Source: Liolophura sinensis
Lineage: Eukaryota > Mollusca > Polyplacophora > Chitonida > Chitonidae
Reading direction: 5' to 3'
Length of the DNA stretch: 64,000 nt
Assembly (NCBI RefSeq): GCF_032854445.1
Contig: NC_088302.1
Location: forward strand, 7,807,338-7,871,337
Positions 40,501-52,500 of this stretch are shown piece after piece (within the stretch, counting starts at the first letter, position 1; every line of letters starts with the position of its first letter). The notes beneath the pieces were generated by a model that saw only the letters and a list, made by a program, of their open reading frames with translations, was not told the origin of the DNA and did no database searches. The translations under genes were made by a program, and so were the position numbers.

Positions 40501-43500
40501 ACATACATACGTCATACATACATACGTCATACATACATACGTCATACATACATACATACTTATGTCATACATACATACGTCATACATGCATACGTCATGC
40601 ATACGTCATACATACGTCATACATACATACATACATACATACATACATACATACATACTTATGTCATACATACTTAAGATATTATAACTAAGCTGGATTA
40701 TGTTCAAGTCACATTCAGTTGAATCATCTGCTGCTGTCATAATGTTAATTATAATTCCCAATTATTACAATTGTGATTGGCCAGGTCCATGTAATTGAGT
40801 GCAGTGGTTATCATGGTTATAGAACCTGGTGTGTGAAAAGTTGTGGTCACTCTTGTACAATCTATATGAAGATGAGCCAAGAATATTTGGTGGTTTTCTA
40901 TGACTCTGAAATCCAGCTCATGGTGGCTGCCTCTTGGGCTGTATTTGAGGTCTGCCAACTACATGTACCTGCAGATGGTCGTCGATTTCCCCTGATTTCC
41001 TCTCACCATAATGCTGGCCGCCGTTGTATGAGTGAAATATTTTTGAGTGAAATCTAAAACTATAATCTATGAGATAAATAAATCAGTGACTCTCCACTGT
41101 TTTGCTATAATATTTTGAGGTGCTGGTAGTAGCGTGCGTCCTAGTATGTGTACTTTAATACATGTATAACCATGTTTCTGGGGGTCCTCTCTAGTTTCTG
41201 CTGCAGATTCAGGCAGAAAGTTTGTCATGTCCAAGGGATATGATTTCAACCAGAACTGACTCAATGTCTTCAGTGAACCAATCCACATCAGTGAAGAGAT
41301 GTATAAAGAAACCCTCCCGTATTGAATTTTCAGATTTAGCAGAATAGGGAAGCGACCAGGCTTTGTGGGTCGGCAGCCTGATGTCAAGAAGGCTAAACCC
41401 GAACTAACTGATGACTCACCTCAGAGGGGTCAGCATGGGCTCTTCGCTAATGATGGAAATTTCCTGGAAAGGTTTCGTGAGATGCAAGGAAGAGCAAGTG
41501 AGTTAGTTCACCATGTATCGCAGGATAAGAGTAAAGTGACAACAGATGAAAATTTTGTCAGCTCTTGATACACGTACATCTGTGATTTTAGTGCAGTTCA
41601 GGTGTTGATGCATTTGTACTACACCATGCATCTTGGACATAAATGTTGCTGACTGGAAGCGAAATATAGCTGATAAAGGGGAAGACAATCAGGTGCATCT
41701 TCAGGGTAAATACAGTATTTCACCTATAAAGTTAAGCTTTTAGCAAAAAATACACATTTGCTTGATTCGGAAAATAGTATTCCAGAAATGTTCTAAAAAT
41801 ATTTTAAAAAATTCTATATTGCTTACCAATAAAATAAATAGCAAACAATTGTCCGTACCTAGCCACTCATTTGGTGATGCCATTTTGCCATGTTATAGTT
41901 ATCTAGAGTGGCGTCACAGAACCTAGGAGCTCTGCTCTACCATCGGTATTAAACAATGTGACAAGGAGAAAATACAAACAAAACCCCTTATACCCAACCA
42001 AAGAGTTTCAGCTCTGTTCCGTGTTCAAAGGGCTGATGTTTCTTTTAGTTTGGCACTCGATCAGGGCGATGTGTGTGAACACAAGCGTTGTGTTTTAGCA
42101 GTCCTGCTCGTCCTTGTCCTGCATGGGTGTAAGCATTTGGCCTAGCTGGCTGTACCAACTTCAGGGAATTTTACCGAATATAGCATGATCTTCTGAATTA
42201 TAGCAGACTTTTTTCATTCAGATTTTGCGGAAATATTTTCGTAATAAATCTGACTTTGCTAAGGAAAAATAGGGCACAATATCGTCTTCAAGCAGTGACT
42301 CTCCCAAGACAGTTTTATTGCCAGCTTACCCTGACAGGTTACTGCAGTATCCTGCCCAACGTGCATTGTGACACGGGTGGCCGCTTTCAGTTCCCTGCTC
42401 ATAAATGTGTGGTTCAAAATGCTTCAGTTTAACACTTAAACTAACCACAAAATCTGATTTATTGCATCGATATGGCTCTATCCACAATAAGAAACCACAC
42501 TGAGAATCAAGAGCTAACAGGTTTTTTGATGTGACAGCCAGTTCTGATATGTCGCTTTCAGTGCTAGTAATTGGCTAAGTTCATGAGGGCTTTACAACAT
42601 GACCACTCGGAGTGAATTGTCCGTCAGTGCCATATGCCCAGTACTGAACTTCATCTTGTCAGCTTTCAAAATTTTATGGAATTTTTTACATATTTTTCTG
42701 TGATAACTGTGTCCTATGTCATTTTTCCTATGTATAGCGACAGACTTCATGTTCATTTTAATAGATTTTTTTGTCAAGTTGAAATTATATCTTATCAGAA
42801 AAACTTCTTTTTTCGTCTGAAGAATCTTGTCTTTCATGTGAAGAATCTTGTCTTTCAGATGAGGCCAAGGCTGCAAAAGAGGAAAAAGAAAAGGCTCGGA
42901 AAGCAAGCCAGGGTGCGCCAGTGGCTGGAGATCCCCAGACAACAGTAACCTCGGTTAAGGAGCCTGTTACTGTTAGTAAACCAAGCATGTTCGGCCAATT
43001 CTCTGGCAAACCTGCAGGGCCCCCTGGGCAACCTGTGTTTGGTCCTGATCAGAAGCCAGTGTCTGGCCAAGAGAGGCCACCCAATATGTCAGCTCCGCCT
43101 CCTCTCAGAGGCCCTTTGTCAGAGCCCCAAGGGGACTCTGTTCCTCCCCACGGCCCTCCAGCTCAGCATGTGACAGGCCCACCTCCTGTAACACGCTCAG
43201 AACACTTACAGTCTAGTCAGCCAGAATCTGGCCCCCCATTATCGCCTCATACCAGTGGGCCACCACCTCATTTTCCTCGAGGGTACCCGGCCCCTGCACG
43301 ATCCACGCCTCCTCCACCCTTCTCCTCTACCCCTACTACGATCAGTGGACGACCGCCCCAGTTTACTCAAAGCAGCACACCAACCTCTCCCTTCCAGCCC
43401 CAGGAGATGCGTCCGGCTCTATTCCCTGGCCACCCAATGCAACAGCCAGGTCCCCCATCTCGTTTCCCTGGATCTGGCCCCCAGTTTTTCAGTGGACCGC

Positions 43501-46500
43501 CTCCGCCGCCTAACACGAGCTCAACCTCCACATTCCCAGCATCAGGAGGCCCGCCCCACTTAGCACAACCTGGCTTCCCAGGACCCCATGGCCCACCACC
43601 ACCCCCGCCTGGTCCACCTCCCACAAGAGGCCCCCATCCTCCACACGGAGCACCACCACCACCACATGGTCACCATCCCCCACCTCCGCCACAAGGAGCT
43701 CTGCCACCTGGCCGCCCACCCCACGGCCCCCCTCCTGGACCTCCCCCTCAGCATGGTCCTCCCCAACCTCCGGCTGCTGTGGCTCCTTCACACCCTCCTG
43801 GACCAAACACTCTTCCACCCCAAGGGCCCTATCCACTCCATGGCCGTTTTCCACCTCCTCAAGCCCCTCCACCGCCTCCAGGCCCCCCTCAGCCACCACC
43901 AGGCACCCCACATCCACAGTTTACTTCCTATGGGCTACCTTCATACCCGCCCTCTGTGCCAGGTGCCCCTCCTCCACCACGGCCGTCAGAGGTTCGACCA
44001 GGGATAAAACAAGAAGAAGACTTCTATGACCCCACAAGTCCTACAGTGGATATTAGTCCGGGTGGGTACCTCTGTCATACCTTGCAGGTAACATCAGAAT
44101 GCCATGCATTGTTTGATAGTTGCTATTCAGTTGTAGGAAAACCTTAATGGAAAGTGATGTGAACTGGTACATTTGCTAAAGCTTATACGCTGTTTTGTTG
44201 TGTTATATATAAAAGCAATAGCCATAAGTATGATTCAGATAGAATGTAACATACATGTATGTGCGACTAACAGGGATATTTGAGTTTCTGCTGAACAGTC
44301 GTGAAAGTAATCCTAAAACATGTATGTTATTCTTTGTTGCAGTGAAAAAAGCATTTGAGGATGAGAGATCTTCAAATGGTGCTCGTTTCTCTCAAAGGTA
44401 ACAAACAGTACCCCAAAATACCTGTATGTCCTTGACACAATATGGCTGTTAGGCCATCCCTAAAACATTTTTTGTTGGGTAAGGTTGTTAGAGAATTCGG
44501 TGTGGGGGGAATGGGTTATTCTTGGTAATGAAAAAGATATGGGTTAACAAAATTAACATTGATACAATAAAAACTGAATAGAAATTTCAAAATAATACCT
44601 TAGGTATGGCCCTTTTTTTGGAGGGTGGGTTGGGTTACCCGAAATAAACACATTTTTAGTGATAGCCTTATAAAAGACAACATTGTTCTTGTGACGTATT
44701 ATGTCTTTTACATGTATAATGCAGCCATGATATTGTGGACGTGACATAAAGTAATGATCATCCATTTATTATAAAGAAAGTCATACCTGGACTCTTCTGT
44801 CTCATCTGAAAAATAGTGGCTGTAAATTACGCATGCTATAATGTTAAGACATTGTCACAATTTGATCCTGGCTATAGGCGAAAGCATCTGTTGGGATGAA
44901 GAGGTTTCCTCCCACCATAGTGCCGGCCACAGTCGTATAAGTGAAATATTCTTGAGTATGGCTTAAAACACCAATTAAATAAATAAAAAATAAAATTGGG
45001 ATGAAGAATTGTTTACTGTCAGGATGACCTATTTCATTACAAAAGGGGATACAGAGTCTGTTTGTAGAATGTTAAAATTCCTATTTTGACATTGAACAAT
45101 TCATACAATTTCATTATTATGTTAATCAAGCTGTAAGTCATAAGAAGTCATGTGATTCATTAGAAGTCATGGGACTCGTCTCTGAATTTTTCTCAACAAA
45201 ATTTAATTGCTATTTATTTGTCATCATGTTTTCTACAGGCTTCACCCTGCATCAAAAACAGCGCCTTTACCAGTTACAAATGTGCCAACAGTATTCCAAG
45301 AAGACGAGGAAGGTAGGTGTTGACTTGGACAAAGAATCGGCCTTAAAATGAAGGAATCTGTGACCAAAAGATCCCTGGAATGATGAGAATCATTCACAGA
45401 TCTAGGATGTTCAGTCTTACCTCCCTCCTTGCATGTTATCAGTTTGTAAATCCAGAAGACGATACTCTTGTATTGTTCCTGAAAAATGAGCTTTTTCTGC
45501 ATAGAGAACAAACAGTTCATGGACTGTTAGTTCCCTTTCAGTTGCTCTTTACAACTACAGCTGTTCTCTTTTCTGGAAGATTTTCTGACATGCAAAATTC
45601 CTTGAATGGAGGGTGAGCTACCAGGAAATAGGTGTGTTCTGCTGTGCTCAGTGACATCACTATCTGGCCCATTAACTTGGCATACTAAACATTTCCCCCT
45701 TGTGGCGTTTTTCGCCCTGTTCTGGGTTTTGTCCCCAGAGCAGATTTCCGGTTCCCGTGGTTACTGAGGTGAGATGGGGGAGCCAATGAGAACGTACGAT
45801 ACTGATAAGGATGCTTCTAGTTTTTCCACCAGAGGACAGCGTACTCCTTGATCAGCTAGCGGCATATGTGGCAAATAATGGGGGAGATGCAGAGGCCCGG
45901 ATGCGTGAGGACAACAAAGATAACCCAACTTACAGGTAAACACTGTGACATTGGGGCTTGTTCTTTTATTGGCTTTTTACAAGACTGAACCCAAATCCTC
46001 AAATTCAGTCTTGGATATACCCTAAATGACCTCAAAAATCGACTACGCAAGAGCATTTTTAGAGGCAAGTACAAAATATTATTTTTGGTGCTGAAACTTA
46101 CAATTTTTCAGTAGAATATCATGCCATGTTTCAAGCGAACTTCAGTACACTTTTCTAAAACTCTCAAAATCAGGGAAAATGTTAGGCATGGATGAAATTT
46201 ATGGTTATTTAGAGTAGTTCCTGTTTTGTCATGTTACATATCAGAATATTATCTAAGTTGTACAAATTATTTTAAATTTCTTGTATGGGAGCTTCAGTGT
46301 CATGGTGGTTAACGTGCTAGTGGAGTGCAATGACCCAGGAGCCTCTCACCAATGTGGTGGCTGAAAGTTCAAATCCAACTCAAGCTGGCTTCCTCTCTTG
46401 TTGTACATGGGAAGGTCTGCCGGCCACCTGCGCTTGTTGATAGATTTCCTCCCACCATAATGCTGGTGACCGTCATATATGTGAAATATTCTCGAGGACA

Positions 46501-49500
46501 GTGTAAAACACGAATCATATGAATAAAAAATATCAAGTTTCATAAAAAAAATACTCTCTCTGAACAATACATTTTTGTCCTCAAAATCTTACGAATTATG
46601 TTTTCAAATTGCATCAGATTTATACATAACTGGTAGAATTTGTTGAGGATTTAAGGGTAGCCCATTAGGATTTAGATATTGATTCAATATGTTTGGTGAA
46701 TTTAAGTGTAAAACTTATTAATTGGGACAGTATTTTATTGTTATGCAACTTTTCATAAGCCCGATTTTGGGCGGGTCATATTATGGTATGTTGTCTGCCC
46801 ACCTCTCTGTTTATCTGTCTGTGCACCTGCTCATATCTGTGTTCCATCAACAGCAGGGTTTGCTTGGTTTTTGTACAGTGTTATCCGTAACATGTAATTG
46901 TAATATGTGCCCGTTTACCCTGCTTGTTTTTGTCCACCTTTTTGCACATCCAGTCTAAAACTGTCATACACACCCTATGATGACTAATGTGTGTGTTGTA
47001 GATTTCTGCTGAACCCTCAGAGCAATGACTACAGGTACTTCGCTGCTAAGGTGCAAGAGCTGAGGTCTGTGCTAGTGAAGGAGGAAGGGAATGAGGCTGA
47101 CACAGAGGATACAACAGGTACATCAGGGGCACGTTTGACAGTGTGATTTCGGGCTTAAGACGTACAGTAATCAGCATTAAGCTATTAACTATACACATTA
47201 AATCAATAAAATGAAACAGGGGGCTCAGCAACATGCAGATGGTCATGGCTTTCCCTCAGGCACTGCCCGGTTTCTTCCCACCGTAATGCTGGCTGCCATC
47301 GTGTAAGTGAAATATTCTTGAGCATGGTGTAAAACATCAATCAAATAAATAAATAAATAAAATGAAACAACTTCAGTTTTAAGCATTCAACTTCAAATAG
47401 TTTGTGTTTTGTGATGAAGATAATAGTTTTGATAAAATTAACAAGAAATCTATGTTTTGGGCAGTATTGCAACTTTGGATCTGATTTGAAGGAAAACATT
47501 GGTTGTACCTGATGATTTCTGATGAGTTACCTAGGAACTAGGAATATACTTATCCCATGATACTTGACCTGTGTTGGGCCATTCGTGTCAGCAGTAGAAA
47601 TGATTTTAACAATAATTCTCCTAGTGAGAGCTTGTATCAACTAACAGTAGTTATGTAAAATTGGGTTTGTTTATCAGGTGGAGATGGGATATCCAAAATG
47701 ACAAAGAGTTTAAAGAAAAAGAAGAGCCGCTGGGGAGGAGCTGCGGAAGTTGTGCCCCCTGTTCAGTCTGCAGGTGACACATTTGTTCTCTCTGGAAATT
47801 GCATTATGTCAGTCTTTGTATTCTCTTTACCATTGAGCAGTACTGCTGGAAATTAAATAGTTGTTCGCCAGTTAGGTGATTGTGCTTAATTGGCATGAAA
47901 ACATGGCTTTAAACTGCAGTTTTCATGAGGCCCTAGAGATCAATGCAGAAATTAAGTAGAAAGCAGTCATGACATCACTGCTGGTAGCTGTCTAAACAAC
48001 TCTGTTGAGTCCAAATTTCTTTTCTGAAAATGTCTGACTGTTGACAGAAAATATGCATGAAATGTCATTAAGAGATATAAAATATGTTTCAAGATCATTT
48101 TCTTTATGGGTCTATTGGTGAGAATCACCGTGGAAGGTAGCCTACGTTCATGTAGTTAATAGCTCACAATAATTTTTAGGCCAGCCTTAATCAAGCGCTT
48201 TGTTAGTCCCCCAAATCGTGAAAATAGAGAATGTGGAAGCTATCAGATGGCGGGCATGCCACGTTGACCCCAGTGCTCAAGATAAAGGGACGTGCAGGAA
48301 TAAATGCGCTTAAAAATTTGATATTTTCTAAAATTCAAACAGAACGTATTGAATACGCATGACAAGTTGTGTGTATACCTTTAGCTATAGCGTACAATCA
48401 GGAAACAATCCTGTCAAAATCGAAAGTAGATCTCCAAAGTAGTTTACGTGCATGATGCTCTCCACAACGTGTTAGTTTTCAGAAACTGAAGGTTACAGCA
48501 AAGGCTCATGTAACACTACCTGCAGTCGTGGAGAATGACTGTGTTGATATTTGTATTTGTGACATTCTCTAGTGGGCTAAAGAAATGGTCATTTGGGTTA
48601 CTATACAGCAAGTTCTGCTACTGCACTGCATTAAATCATCCTAATTTTGCTCCTAATGTATAGTTGTAATTCTACATGGCAGTTATTTGTGCTATGTTAA
48701 CATGTCATCGAGGGTCCAATTTCCAACGTGTACATGTATCGGTGATTTCTGAGGAGAAAAACTAATGTAATGAAATACAACAATCGCGAAAACAGCTAGT
48801 GTTCTGAAACACTTAAGGTTTATACTGTATACTACCAATAAATAAAGCACAAGTAATAAATTTTTGTCTTCTAATGTAGGCCTACATTTGGATGTAGCAT
48901 AACAAGTGTAGCATGTTTTGATCCCAAAAAAGTTTTTCATGTATACAGAAATGTTTTGACAGGTAAAGAAAAATTACCACTCACATTACGCAAGTTACCA
49001 TAGAATGAAATAATACTGCAAGACCTGCTATCAAAACAAAATGAAAAGGTAAGGCTGTCAGTGAGTGAGTTATTGGAATAAACCCAGTACACCTACAGGT
49101 TGAGATGTAATAAACAAATGTAGGCCCATTAGCGTCATGCAGATTCATTCCTCGTGAGGAACAGCTGAAATAATTGATTTTTTCTAGAATCTTTTGACAA
49201 GTTGTAATTTGGAGCAATCAGCATGTAGACATATATACTTGTAGCCCTATATGTAATCCTATTTTCTCAATCCCTTCACTCAATCAGCTTCACACTTTCC
49301 AGTTGTATTGCTGGCGACTCAAAATAGTGCCGCATATTTTCAAAAAATGTGTACTGCGGTAGGCTTACCCAGTACTCCCTATCTTAGAAAAGTAGGAAGT
49401 ACCGCACTGCCTCTGAAAATTATCCGTATCGCTGCTTGACCCCTTGGGTTAGTGCCCAGTAGTTGATCTTCCTAATTGCGTGAATGCCAAAAAACTTAAA

Positions 49501-52500
49501 AAACTCAAAGTTTTTCATGGTCCATTGAATAAGTTAACATTCAATGGATAAAACTGTGAATGAGCTGTTAATTGTGTTTGATGAACATAATCCTGACAAG
49601 ATAGAAAAGAGGTTGACAGATTGTACATGTATTTTATTTATTTATTTATTTATTTATTTTATTGGTGTTTTATGCCATACTGAAGAATATTTCACTTATA
49701 TGACGGTGGCCAGCATTAAGGTGGCAGGAAACCGGGCAGAGCCCAGGGGAAACCCACGACCATTCGCAGGTTACTGCCAGTCCTTCCTACATACAGCCGG
49801 AGAGGAAGCCATCATGAGCTGGACTTGAACTCACAGTGACTGCATTGATGAAGGCTCTTGGGTCATTATGCTGCACTAGCGTGCTAACCAACTGAGCCAC
49901 TGAGGCCCCCTACATGTATTTTATGTGTCCTTGCCATATTTGTACCGTTGAGATACAACTATACAGTGTAGAGATACAACTATACAGTGTAAGGAACAAA
50001 ACATGTATTATATTGCAATATGTGCCTTGCTCTGTTGCCACATACAGCAGTGGTACAAATAATGAAGATTTTCATGCTCACACTAACCGAACAAAAAGAA
50101 ATGGTAATGACTTAGAAAAACAATTTCAGGAAAATGTTAACAATCTTACAGTGTATTATTTCTGGTGCAGTACATTCTTTTTAAAGTGCTGTCATAATGA
50201 AGTGGAGCGGGGTCCTCCATAACAGACAGAATAACTAAAAGGCCCTTTGTAGGTGGAGAAGACAAAGAATGAATTGTACTAGAAGACAATTGGTCATTAG
50301 ATACAATTAAAATAAAAATGGAAGAAAAGCAATAGATCCATTTCACAGCCCTTGAGGTCTACTTTTGTTAAGAATTCCTTTTTATGTACACTTTAAATGC
50401 CTGGTATGATTCAGTGGCTTTCAATCACCCATAATGTTAGTAACACTGTAAATCATCATTCATGGCAGTAAAGGAATACATTAAAATACAGGTGTGTGAT
50501 AAACGGTAAATATCCCAACGTAGCTGTAGTCATGGCTTGAAGGAGACCTTAGGTGACTGAGTCATTGAGGGATTTGATATTAATAACTCTACATTGTATT
50601 GTTATTATGGAGGATTTGTTCTCCATAAAGTTGAATATCCAGAGCAAAATTCTGAAAACTTCTACAAAAATGTTGCCTTTGAGACCATGTGCAAAGCCAC
50701 TGTATGTGAGAAGAAAACAATATTGGGTTCCTTAAGTCCAATAACTCAGGTTTGTAGCCTGCCATTATCACCAAATTGATGACGTCAAGCCCTCACTACA
50801 AATACATACACCTTCTTACATGTGTCCAAATGGTTTGTATCTACTGTTTTCTCTTAGGGTCCAAATTACTGAAAAACATTCTCTGAACTTTTTACCTCAA
50901 GTGTTTGTACACCAAACATTTTGCCCACTCACACATTAACTCTAGCACGCAAGGCCATCAGTTGTAACAACATGACATCATTAATGTCAGCCTCCCCTGG
51001 ATGATATTAATCATCTTCATCTTATTTAGAAAAAAGGTTAAAAAAAATTATTTATTTGTGCTTCAGACACCCTAGTGTATCACAAGCAAAAAAGCTTTAA
51101 TCTTTCTGTCTGGAACTTACCTTTTTGTGTTTGTATTTATTGTGCATTATGTGGTAAGCTATGGTTTAAAAGATAAAGTGGACAAAAGTACATAAACAGA
51201 ATTGAGCTTTATTGTGGAAAGATTTAACAGTGGATCAGCTTATGCCTGTCATTAAGCAATACCAGTCTAGCTTCATGGAATGTGAGCAGGATCAACGCCA
51301 CTGAGATGCTTGTGCTCCATCCATAAATACTTGTTTGTTGTATAATCTCTTTTACATGTACGAAACAGACAATCAAAACTTGTTTGTTGTATAATCTCTT
51401 TTACATTTACGAAACAGACAATCAAAAAGCGTTTTGAAAAAACACATTTTGCATTTGATAAAAAAAGTTCTTACCTCTAACATAAGCACATCTATTGGAT
51501 CCCGATGTCATTTTGTAATTGTGCGAGGTAGCCTATAACGCACCTGATAATCTGGTGCGCTATAGCGAGGCTACCCTGTATGTGAAGTAAAATATTTCAG
51601 AAGCTGTCCCTCCTGGAGCGTCTACACCCCATGCACGACCTCGCCCCCCGGTGGTCACAATGCAAGACTTTGCTCGGAAGATGGTTGGCAGTGACACGAT
51701 GACTGAAGAGCAGGTCCAGCAGATTAGGGATCAACAAGAGGTTAATACTAGCATTCTACTGTAACTACTCTACTGTTGCTAGGTTTTACACCATCATGAT
51801 AAAACTTGAATACTCAATTTCACCTAAAGATTGACAGATAGATGTAAAAATACACTTTCAGTAGAACTGAAAATTCCTTAAAATGACACTTTTGATGCCA
51901 GCACATGCATTTTTCTGATAAGAAGTTAATCAAGCTTCACAAATGACTCTAAAGTGGCATGTTAAGGTGGATGAATCCAGCTTAATTCAGCAAAATGTGT
52001 CTGCTCAAAAATGCTAAACTTGGGGAAATACTGTAATTTTGAGTAAATGTCCCAGTTACGAATTGTCACAGAAAGGCATGAATTTTGAAAATGTTTGAGA
52101 CACTCGTGAAAAAAGTCATGAATGTCCTCTTCTTAGAGCGTATTCTTGTGCTGATGTTTTTATTTCTATATCTCACACTTTAGTTGTGTAATACAGGTGT
52201 TCAGATTTTGTTGTTTCTTATGGTAGAAATTGAGTACAAGTATAGTGTTAAACAACAATAAAGTAAACAAAGAGCAGTTGTTTCTACTGGGTAGTAAGGT
52301 ACTGACGAGCAGGTGTTTTTACTGGGTAGTAAGGTACTAACAAGCAGTTGTTTCTACTGGGTAGTAAGGTACTGACAAGAGCAGTTGTTTCTACTGGGTA
52401 GTAAGGTACTGACAAGAACAGTTGTTTCTACTGGGTAGTAAGGTACTGACAAGAGCAGTTGTTTCTACTTGGTAGTAAGGTACTGACAAGAGCAGTTGTT

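Larger units (their letters stand above)
47774..51600 (+). other. SUGP1 intron 8 (3.8 kb)
   Basis: Contains a SINE at 49638-49910 and a 49-bp duplication at 51330-51427. The rest has no recognised element. Confidence 0.5.

Noticed and set aside
37870-40677. A 935-codon plus-strand ORF and overlapping Ile/His/Tyr- or Met/Tyr/Val-rich ORFs
   Set aside because: Translation of a CATA microsatellite. No codon structure, similar open frames on both strands, and it lies in a SUGP1 intron.
43367-43917. Minus-strand and other-frame ORFs over the proline-rich exon
   Set aside because: Shadows of the GC-rich SUGP1 exon 3, whose frame joins both neighbours in phase.
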